Shown here piece after piece: positions 1 through 5,028 of a stretch of 5,028 nucleotides of DNA (position 1 is the first letter of the stretch; each line of letters begins with the position of its first letter). The notes under the pieces are model-generated. The model made no database searches. It was not told the DNA's origin and saw only the letters and a program-made list of their open reading frames with translations. The translations under genes and the position numbers were made by a program. The stretch lies in assembly GCA_903918595.1 (NCBI GenBank), contig CAIXFB010000220.1, forward strand, positions 1 to 5,028. The letters run 5' to 3'. This stretch comes from an uncultured Actinomycetes bacterium (GTDB taxonomy: Bacteria; Actinomycetota; Actinomycetes; S36-B12).

Positions 1-378
1 GGGTCGAATGCCCGTGCGACCACTCGCCAGAGTCTTTAGGCGCAACAACATCAACGCCCGCACAACTTCAGTCTCAACTTCCGGGCCCATGCCCGCCGCG
101 TGTGAGCGGATGAGTGAGCGCTGGAGCTGCCGGCGATCTTCTTGCGCGATGTGACGATTCGCGAGGGCGCCAAAGCCGGTGGAGATGCCGTAGACCGGCT
201 CCGGGGAGGCAGCGAGTGCATCGATCTGGGCGCGGGTGCGGGCCATTTCGGTCAGTGACTCGGCGTAGATCTTCACGGAGGCGCCGTGGCGAGCCACCGC
301 GATCACTTCATCGATCGTCATGCCGTGCGTGCCGATCACCACTACGCGATCAGAGTCCGTGTGCTGCTGAGCACTCAC
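1..378 (-). CDS. hutH: Histidine ammonia-lyase, N-terminal part (cut by window edge)
   Basis: The product would deaminate L-histidine to trans-urocanate and ammonia in the cytoplasm, the first step of histidine breakdown. Only the first 126 codons are present, and the frame stays open to position 1. The segment PVYGISTGFGAL (residues 61-72) is the conserved lyase motif carrying the catalytic tyrosine (Tyr63). RSLIRSHAAGMG (87-98) carries the Ser-His pair (His93) typical of histidine-specific rather than phenylalanine- or tyrosine-specific lyases, and the family segment RALMLLRLKTLASGRTGIRP follows (107-126). The Ala-Ser-Gly that forms the MIO cofactor lies beyond the edge, so catalytic integrity cannot be judged. 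The start is GTG at 378-376, one base after the hutI stop, with AGGAAGG nine bases upstream. No ATG in a better position precedes it, so translation is probably coupled to hutI. It is the last visible gene of the hutU-hutI-hutH operon. Confidence 0.94.
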   Translation of the reverse strand, partial: MSAQQHTDSDRVVVIGTHGMTIDEVIAVARHGASVKIYAESLTEMARTRAQIDALAASPEPVYGISTGFGALANRHIAQEDRRQLQRSLIRSHAAGMGPEVETEVVRALMLLRLKTLASGRTGIRP

Positions 379-379
379 G

Positions 380-1543
380 CTAGGCCGCCTTCCTGATGGG
401 TGTTCCGGCCCGCCAGACCTGATCGATGAGATCCACGCCTGGACGGTAGGCCAAGTGAATTGTGTCGGGAGCGTTCAGGGTTACAAAATCTGCCCGCATC
501 CCATGGGCCAGATGACCAACATCGGTGCGGCGCAGCGCTGCAGCACCGCCAACGGTCGCCGCCCGAATGGCTTGGGCAGGGGTCATGCCCATCTCTCGAA
601 CGGCGAGAGCAATGACGAAAGGCATGCTGGTGGTGAAACTGGAACCGGGATTGCAGTCCGTTGCTATTGCCACGGTCACTCCCGCATTGAGCAGTCTCTT
701 GGCATCGGGGTAGGGCGAGCGGGTGCTGAACTCAGCCCCGGGAAGCAACGTTGCCACGGTTTCGGAATGGGCCAGCGCATCGATGTCAGCTTGATCAAGA
801 TGCGTGCAGTGATCTGCTGAAGCAGCACCAAGCTCGACTGCGAGTTGCACTCCCTCGCCGTGCTGAAGTTGATTCGCATGAATGCGGGGCAGCAGACCGC
901 GCGCGATGCCTGCATTCAGAATGAAGCGTGCTTGATCTACATCGAAGGCGCCGCGATCACAGAAAACGTCGATCCACTTCGCATTCGGTGCGCAGGCATC
1001 GAGCATTTTTCCCGTGACAAGATCGACGTAAGACGCTGGATTATCGGCAAACTCGACAGGAACAACGTGGGCGCCTAGATATGTGGTGTCTGAGGTGAAC
1101 TCAGCAGCGATGCGCAGTGATCGTTCTTCATCGTGGGTGGTGAGGCCATAACCCGACTTGATCTCGAACGTGGTTGTTCCGCTGTTGTTCAGTTCGTTGA
1201 CGAGTCTTTCTACATTGCCCCGCAAATCGGCATCGGTGGCTGCTCGCGTTGCCTGCACCGTGCTTGCGATGCCACCTGCGCTGTATTTCTCCCCGGCCAT
1301 CCGCGCTGCGAACTCGTGGGCACGATCACCTGCAAAGACAAGGTGGGCGTGACTGTCCACAAAGCCAGGCAGGACGGTCCGGCCACCAACGTCGATCTGC
1401 ATATCCGCGGCAGGTGCACTACTCGCAGCACCGAGCCACGTGATGACGTCGTTCTCGAAAACGAAAGCTGCCTTGGATCGCATGCCGATTTCATCGTCCT
1501 GGGAATCAAGGAGACCAATGTTGGTAACGAGTGTGGAACTCAT
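380..1543 (-). CDS. hutI: Imidazolonepropionase
   Basis: This metal-dependent amidohydrolase opens the ring of 4-imidazolone-5-propionate to give N-formimino-L-glutamate, the third step of histidine breakdown. The 387 residues match the shorter actinobacterial form of the family. Visible motifs in order: LPGFVDSHAHLVFAGDR (58-74) with metal-binding His65 and His67; KYSAGGI (86-92); EIKSGYGL (127-134); YLGAHVVP (155-162) with His159; IHANQLQHGEG (221-231) with metal-ligand His222; SADHCTHLD (242-250) with His245; and IATDCNPGSS (293-302) with metal-ligand Asp296. Asn224 stands where proteobacterial enzymes usually have Glu (HAEQ); from memory this is normal in actinobacterial HutI. The ATG at 1543-1541 overlaps the hutU stop in an ATGA junction. 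There is no strong Shine-Dalgarno sequence upstream, which suggests translational coupling. Nothing appears truncated. Confidence 0.97.
   Translation of the reverse strand: MSSTLVTNIGLLDSQDDEIGMRSKAAFVFENDVITWLGAASSAPAADMQIDVGGRTVLPGFVDSHAHLVFAGDRAHEFAARMAGEKYSAGGIASTVQATRAATDADLRGNVERLVNELNNSGTTTFEIKSGYGLTTHDEERSLRIAAEFTSDTTYLGAHVVPVEFADNPASYVDLVTGKMLDACAPNAKWIDVFCDRGAFDVDQARFILNAGIARGLLPRIHANQLQHGEGVQLAVELGAASADHCTHLDQADIDALAHSETVATLLPGAEFSTRSPYPDAKRLLNAGVTVAIATDCNPGSSFTTSMPFVIALAVREMGMTPAQAIRAATVGGAAALRRTDVGHLAHGMRADFVTLNAPDTIHLAYRPGVDLIDQVWRAGTPIRKAA
388..394 (-). promoter_or_regulatory. Ribosome binding site of hutH, inside the hutI 3' end
   Basis: The minus strand reads AGGAAGG here, nine bases before the GTG at 378-376. 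It lies within the last codons of hutI. It is the main support for the GTG start of hutH, because no ATG start is available at the gene junction. Confidence 0.65.
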
Positions 1544-3207
1544 CCGTTCATCATCGGGATCTGTACATCGCGTTCAACGGCAACCTCGCACGCCAAGTCG
1601 TAGCCAGCATCCGCGTGCCGGATCACGCCCATGCCCGGATCGTTGGTGAGCACGCGCTGCAACTTTTGCGCGGCAAGTTCGGTACCGTCGGCAACGCAGA
1701 CCTGGCCGGCGTGAATGGACCGGCCGATTCCCACGCCACCTCCGTGGTGAATCGACACCCACGATGCCCCGCTCGCCACATTCACCATTGCGTTGAGCAG
1801 CGGCCAGTCAGCGATCGCATCCGAGCCATCGATCATGCCCTCGGACTCGCGATACGGGGAAGCGACCGAACCACAGTCGAGGTGATCGCGACCGATCACG
1901 ATGGGCGCAGCCACTTCACCGCGGGCAACGAGATCATTAAATGCAAGGCCAGCCTTATCGCGCTCGCCGTAACCCAGCCAACAAATGCGCGCGGGCAAAC
2001 CCTGAAAGGCAACGCGTTCTTGGGCCATGGTGATCCACCTGCGCAGATGATCGTTCTCTGGGAACAGATCAAGCACGGCCTTGTCAGTGCGATGGATATC
2101 GCGCGGATCACCGGAGAGTGCAACCCAACGAAATGGTCCTTTTCCTTCGCAGAAGAGCGGGCGAATGTAAGCGGGGATGAATCCGGGGAAGGAGAACGCA
2201 CGGGAGAAACCACCCTTGCGAGCTTCATCACGAATCGAGTTGCCATAGTCGAAGACTTCTGCACCCTTGTCCATGAATCCGACCATCGCTTCAACATGCT
2301 TAGCCATCGACGCTTGCGCACGTTCGGTGAATTCCTCGGGTTTCCTATCTGAGTAATCGCGCGCATCGCCAAGATCGATTTCCTCGGGGATGTAGGCCAG
2401 CGGATCGTGCGCGGAGGTTTGATCAGTAACAATGTCGACGGGAACATCGCGGCGCAGCATCTCGGGCAGGATCGTTGCTGCATTTCCCACAAGGCCAACG
2501 GAGAGTGGTCGGCGTGCGGCTTTTGCTGCGAGTACTCGATTCAGGGCGTCGTCGAGGTCGTCAGCAATCTCATCGAGATAACGATCTTGCACTCGCCTTT
2601 TCAAACTGACCGGGTTGATGTCGATGACAAGACACACACCGTCGTTCATCGTGACTGCGAGCGGCTGCGCGCCACCCATGCCCCCGCAACCGGCTGTGAC
2701 AGTGAGCGTTCCGGCGAGGGTGCCACCGAATTTGCGTTCGGCAACGGCCGCGAACGTTTCGTAGGTGCCCTGCAAAATTCCTTGCGTGCCGATGTAGATC
2801 CAAGAACCTGCGGTCATCTGGCCATACATCGTCAAGCCGAGTTGCTCGAGCCGGCGAAACTCGGGCCAGGTTGCCCAGTCGCCCACCAGGTTCGAGTTCG
2901 CAATGAGAACACGTGGGGCCCACTCGTGGGTCTGCACCACACCCACCGGTTTGCCCGATTGCACGAGCAGGGTTTCGTCGGCTTTGAGGTTGGTCAGGGT
3001 GCGCACGATCGCGTCGAAGCTTGCCCAGTTGCGGGCAGCTTTTCCGGTGCCGCCATAGACGACGAGATCATCGGGGTATTCGGCCACGGCCGGGTCGAGG
3101 TTGTTCTGCAGCATGCGCAGCGCGGCCTCGGTCTGCCAGTTTTGGGCGGTGAGTTTGGTGCCCGTGGGTGCTCGGACAGGCCGGGGACCGGGGGTGGTGA
3201 TTGTCAT
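1540..3207 (-). CDS. hutU: Urocanate hydratase (urocanase)
   Basis: This cytoplasmic enzyme adds water to urocanate to form 4-imidazolone-5-propionate, using tightly bound NAD+ as an electrophilic catalyst. The 555 residues are the usual full length. The N-terminal part carries VVYGGTGKAARNW (49-61), LLVQSGKPVGV (80-90), LIANSNLVGDW (101-111), QMTAGSWIYIGTQGILQGTY (130-149) and the glycine-rich TAGCGGMGGAQPLA (171-184). The NAD-binding middle includes VGLVGNAA (237-244). RICWLGYGER (407-416) holds the conserved cysteine (Cys409), equivalent to the Cys410 I recall in the Pseudomonas putida enzyme. IVIGRDHLDCGSVASPYRE (436-454), SIHHGGGVGIG (485-495) and GVIRHADAGYD (527-537) complete the family pattern. 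The ATG at 3207 is well supported: an in-frame stop lies a short way upstream with no other start between. It is the first gene of the leftward operon, and its promoter must lie in the 85-base gap before the regulator. It overlaps hutI by four bases. Confidence 0.98.
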   Translation of the reverse strand: MTITTPGPRPVRAPTGTKLTAQNWQTEAALRMLQNNLDPAVAEYPDDLVVYGGTGKAARNWASFDAIVRTLTNLKADETLLVQSGKPVGVVQTHEWAPRVLIANSNLVGDWATWPEFRRLEQLGLTMYGQMTAGSWIYIGTQGILQGTYETFAAVAERKFGGTLAGTLTVTAGCGGMGGAQPLAVTMNDGVCLVIDINPVSLKRRVQDRYLDEIADDLDDALNRVLAAKAARRPLSVGLVGNAATILPEMLRRDVPVDIVTDQTSAHDPLAYIPEEIDLGDARDYSDRKPEEFTERAQASMAKHVEAMVGFMDKGAEVFDYGNSIRDEARKGGFSRAFSFPGFIPAYIRPLFCEGKGPFRWVALSGDPRDIHRTDKAVLDLFPENDHLRRWITMAQERVAFQGLPARICWLGYGERDKAGLAFNDLVARGEVAAPIVIGRDHLDCGSVASPYRESEGMIDGSDAIADWPLLNAMVNVASGASWVSIHHGGGVGIGRSIHAGQVCVADGTELAAQKLQRVLTNDPGMGVIRHADAGYDLACEVAVERDVQIPMMNG

Positions 3208-3258
3208 GGGCTCATCTTTGGGGCAGCGATCCGGTCACGGAAGGGGCTTTGGGCAGGT

Positions 3259-3264
3259 TAGAGT
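3259..3264 (+). promoter_or_regulatory. Candidate -10 box for hutR-hutG
   Basis: TAGAGT matches the consensus TATAAT at four of six positions, including the key A at position 2 and T at position 6. It would place the transcript start around 3271 and give a leader of roughly 20 bases before the hutR ATG. No clear -35 box lies 16-18 bases upstream. The box overlaps the left arm of the palindrome, so a protein bound there would compete with RNA polymerase, consistent with autoregulation. This is a weak assignment. Confidence 0.25.
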
Positions 3265-3279
3265 CTGAAATCTCAGACT
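3262..3279. promoter_or_regulatory. Palindromic operator, probable HutR (IclR-type) binding site
   Basis: AGTCTGA and TCAGACT form perfect 7-base inverted arms around the 4-base centre AATC, so 16 of 18 positions are symmetric. The inner 14 bases, TCTGAAATCTCAGA (3264-3277), agree at 12 of 14 positions with the consensus TCTGwwATwCCAGA that I recall for the IclR-type HutR of Corynebacterium resistens, which also lies between divergent hut transcripts. It is the only such element seen in the gap, 54 bases from the hutU start and 13 bases from the hutR start. A single site could serve both promoters. Binding by the neighbouring regulator is inferred. Confidence 0.75.
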
Positions 3280-3292
3280 TAGGCGGTGAAAG

Positions 3293-4066
3293 ATGTCGGT
3301 GGCTGTTCCAGCTGCGAGCCGGACGCTTCAGGTGCTGCGTGCCTTGGCCAGTTCACCCCAACCGCTCACGGCCGATGCCTTGAGCCGGCGGCTTTCAATC
3401 CCTCGATCGTCGATCTTTCAACTCCTACGCGTGATGGAGGCCGAAGGCTTTCTCACCCACTTCCCCGAGGAGGAGCGATGGGGACTTGGCCTCAGCGCTT
3501 TCGAAATCGGTGCGGCCTATCTGCGCCACGAACCACTCGAAGGCCTAGCGCGGCCAGTACTGCATCGACTGATCGGCGAAATTGATCGCAGCGTGCAAGC
3601 TGTGGCGCACCTGGGTGTGTTGCACGGTAACGAAACTCTGTATCTACTCACGGAATCCACCAAAACAAAGTTGGCGATTGCCGCTGAGGTGGGGGTTCGA
3701 CTCCCCGCATCACTCACTGCATCGGGGCGTTCGATTTTGTCTTGTGTCAATGACGCGCAGGTGCGGGCGCTCTTTCCGACTTCTGCGCAATTTGTTGATC
3801 GAACGGGTAACGGACCGCGAACACCATCGGCGCTGCGTCGGATGCTCACGGATGAGCGCGCCCAAGGTTGGGCTGAAGAAGACGGATTCATCGCGGAGGG
3901 CTACTCATCCGTGGCAGCGTGCGCGCGTGATCGAAGTGATCGACCAATCGCCTCTGTGGGGCTAACCTTTCGCACGGAGCAAGTTGATGCCACCACGCGC
4001 GCTAACTTGGTCAGAGCGGTGCGGCGATGTGCTGATGAACTATCCAAACGGTTGGGGGCACCATGA
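3293..4066 (+). CDS. hutR: IclR-family transcriptional regulator of the hut genes
   Basis: This is a DNA-binding regulator with the two-part IclR layout. The N-terminal winged helix-turn-helix spans about residues 8-70; RTLQVLRALAS (10-20) opens the domain, LTADALSRRLSIPRSSIFQ (25-43) covers the helix-turn-helix, and LLRVMEAEGFL (44-54) completes it before the wing. The C-terminal effector-binding domain (about 80-250) carries the signature GVRLPASLTASGRSILS (134-150) and the late segment GYSSVAACARDRSDRPIASVGLT (from 203). The full length of 257 residues is normal for IclR proteins. GGTGA three bases before the ATG supports the start. Its place between the two hut transcripts and its overlap with hutG indicate that it controls histidine breakdown, probably in response to histidine or a pathway intermediate. 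Whether it activates or represses cannot be read from the sequence; the homologue I recall from Corynebacterium resistens acts on a similar hut arrangement. The symbol rests on this context and on the operator. Confidence 0.88.
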   Translation: MSVAVPAASRTLQVLRALASSPQPLTADALSRRLSIPRSSIFQLLRVMEAEGFLTHFPEEERWGLGLSAFEIGAAYLRHEPLEGLARPVLHRLIGEIDRSVQAVAHLGVLHGNETLYLLTESTKTKLAIAAEVGVRLPASLTASGRSILSCVNDAQVRALFPTSAQFVDRTGNGPRTPSALRRMLTDERAQGWAEEDGFIAEGYSSVAACARDRSDRPIASVGLTFRTEQVDATTRANLVRAVRRCADELSKRLGAP

Positions 4067-4959
4067 GTGAGGATCCGCTGTGGCCGCGCGCGCAGCAATG
4101 GCTGGCAGCAAGAGATGCTGCCTCCGCCGATTCACCTGTTGACCTTGCCGTTATTGGAGTTCCTGCCCACCTCACATCGATCAGCCCAACCAGTGCGGAC
4201 CTGACTCCTGCTGCAATCCGCGCTGCGCTGAGCCGCTACTCCACATATTCCTGGACCCATGATGTAGATGTGGCGCACGTGCGGGCAGTTGATTTCGGTG
4301 ATGTGCAAGAGCCCGATTACGAATTAGGCGAGGCACGAGTCGCTGAACTCGTTGAATCGATCAATGCACGTGTGCTCGTTGCACTCGGTGGTGACAACTC
4401 GATTACTTTCAGTGTGTGCAACGCGATGTGGGCTGAACGCATTGGCACAGCAGGCTTAATAACACTGGACGCGCATCACGATCTGCGTGATGGCATCAGC
4501 AACGGATCACCAGTGCGCAGGTTGATAGAGGCAGGCCTTGCGGGGGATCGAGTTGTGCAGATTGGGATCGCAGACTTTTCCAACTCCCCGCAGTATGCAG
4601 CGCGAGCCCGCGAACTTGGCATCACCGTGATTCCTCGCTCCGCATTGCGCAATCGCCCCATTGCGGATGTGATGGCCGAGGCGCTTGATATCGCTGGTGG
4701 TGCAGGCGGACAGGTGCATGTGGATCTTGATGTGGATGTGTGTGATCGGGCTGAAGTTCCGGGCTGCCCCGCAGCTGCGCCAGGTGGCATAGGTGCAGAT
4801 GAGCTGCGCCAGTTCGCTTTCCTGGCTGGCCGCGATGACCGTGTGGCGTCGATGGATATCACCGAGATTGATGCGGGCGCCGATGCAGCCGACGGGCGCA
4901 CGGTGCGTTTGGGCGCCTTGTGCGTGCTCGAGGCCGCCGCGGGTCTAGCCCTGCGCTAA
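4063..4959 (+). CDS. hutG: Formiminoglutamase (arginase/ureohydrolase fold)
   Basis: The likely reaction is hydrolysis of N-formimino-L-glutamate to L-glutamate and formamide, the last step of the direct hut route. The 298 residues fit a single ureohydrolase domain. The metal-site motifs are in family order: ALGGDNSIT (107-115), LDAHHDLRD (135-143) with Asp136, His138 and Asp140, and VDLDVDVCDRAEVPG (220-234) with Asp223, Asp225 and Asp228 in the DxDxxD pattern. MDITEIDAGAD (264-274) supplies the late conserved Glu268. The first motif has Asn112 where arginases and agmatinases have a metal-binding His. From memory Asn also occurs in some formiminoglutamases, so this need not mean loss of activity. 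The ATG at 4063 overlaps the hutR stop (ATGA), with a run of five G four bases upstream as ribosome binding site. Sequence alone cannot exclude agmatinase or another guanidine hydrolase, but the neighbours make formiminoglutamase by far the best call. Confidence 0.92.
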   Translation: MSEDPLWPRAQQWLAARDAASADSPVDLAVIGVPAHLTSISPTSADLTPAAIRAALSRYSTYSWTHDVDVAHVRAVDFGDVQEPDYELGEARVAELVESINARVLVALGGDNSITFSVCNAMWAERIGTAGLITLDAHHDLRDGISNGSPVRRLIEAGLAGDRVVQIGIADFSNSPQYAARARELGITVIPRSALRNRPIADVMAEALDIAGGAGGQVHVDLDVDVCDRAEVPGCPAAAPGGIGADELRQFAFLAGRDDRVASMDITEIDAGADAADGRTVRLGALCVLEAAAGLALR

Positions 4960-5028
4960 CCGATCAGTTGATCAACTTCGTGCTCGCTCCCCAGGATCTG
5001 ACGGGGCGAAATCGCCAAAACACGAGGA
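4956..5028 (-). CDS. 3' end of a convergent gene, function unknown (cut by window edge)
   Basis: The minus strand carries an open frame entering from the right edge and ending at TAG (4958-4956). The last 23 residues include VLAISPRQILGSEHEVDQLIG, with a mix of aliphatic and charged residues normal for a real protein end. Its stop overlaps the hutG stop TAA (4957-4959) by two bases, so the two genes would converge tail to tail. Only about 24 codons are visible and I recognise no family. The competing plus-strand frame starting at the GTG near 4980 is also open but has a less protein-like composition. Confidence is moderate because such a short stretch could be open by chance. Confidence 0.5.
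   Translation of the reverse strand, partial: PRVLAISPRQILGSEHEVDQLIG

Larger units (their letters stand above)
3208..3292. promoter_or_regulatory. Divergent control region between hutU and hutR
   Basis: These 85 bases separate two outward-facing transcripts and must contain both start regions unless transcription begins inside a gene. The main structure is the palindrome at 3262-3279. On the plus strand GGTGA at 3285-3289 is a likely ribosome binding site for hutR. On the minus strand AAAGATGAG just before the hutU ATG gives at best a weak Shine-Dalgarno match. No convincing pair of -35 and -10 boxes is visible for hutU, which would fit a promoter that depends on an activator. The assignment as a shared regulatory region rests on gene arrangement and on the palindrome. 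Confidence 0.8.

Noticed and set aside
114..383. Plus-strand open frame opposite hutH
   Set aside because: The translation is arginine- and serine-rich without family features, whereas the minus strand encodes clear histidine ammonia-lyase motifs.
1531..3261. Two long plus-strand open frames (1531-2352, 273 codons; 2407-3261, 284 codons) opposite hutU
   Set aside because: Their translations resemble no protein family and are rich in residues expected from reading a GC-rich gene backwards. The opposite strand encodes an unmistakable full-length urocanase across the same bases.
3691..3706. GGGGGTTCGACTCCCC looks exactly like a tRNA T-arm, and hence like a possible tRNA remnant or integrase attachment site
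   Set aside because: It encodes part of the conserved IclR segment EVGVRLPAS in frame. No acceptor stem, anticodon arm or CCA-proximal pairing surrounds it, and no integrase or duplicate copy is present.
4476..4901. Minus-strand open frame opposite hutG
   Set aside because: The product is a low-complexity run of Ala, Ser, Pro and Arg, typical of a shadow frame, and hutG motifs lie on the plus strand over the same stretch.
4967..4976. Perfect palindrome GTTGATCAAC just after hutG, considered as an operator or a terminator stem
   Set aside because: It has no loop and no following T-run, so it is not a terminator. It also lies inside the likely coding end of the convergent gene, and a 10-base palindrome is expected by chance in a window this size.

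Overview
The window is an almost complete histidine-utilisation (hut) locus, probably from an actinomycete. Four things point there: moderately GC-rich sequence, an IclR-family regulator instead of the proteobacterial GntR-type HutC, a short imidazolonepropionase with the motif HANQ, and an arginase-fold formiminoglutamase with GGDN and DVDVCDR motifs. No genus can be named from the sequence.

Layout. Positions 1-3207 hold a leftward operon, hutU (urocanate hydratase) - hutI (imidazolonepropionase) - hutH (histidine ammonia-lyase). Its genes are packed tightly: a 4-base ATGA overlap between hutU and hutI, and a 1-base gap between hutI and hutH. hutH runs off the left edge after 126 codons. Positions 3208-3292 are a short divergent control region with one near-perfect palindrome. 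Positions 3293-4959 hold a rightward pair, an IclR-type regulator (hutR) and hutG (formiminoglutamase), again joined by an ATGA overlap. The last 73 bases look like the 3' end of a leftward, unidentified gene whose stop codon overlaps that of hutG.

How it works together. HutH deaminates L-histidine to urocanate, HutU hydrates this to 4-imidazolone-5-propionate, HutI opens the ring to N-formimino-L-glutamate, and HutG hydrolyses that to L-glutamate and formamide. This is the direct four-step route. The regulator sits between the two transcripts and probably controls both through the shared palindrome, whose 14-bp core closely resembles the HutR site I recall from Corynebacterium resistens. No histidine transporter, RNA gene, mobile element, CRISPR array or repeat array is visible. 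I see a well-ordered known system rather than an undescribed one. The points most worth a second look are the operator, the Asn-for-His change in HutG, and the overlapping convergent gene end.
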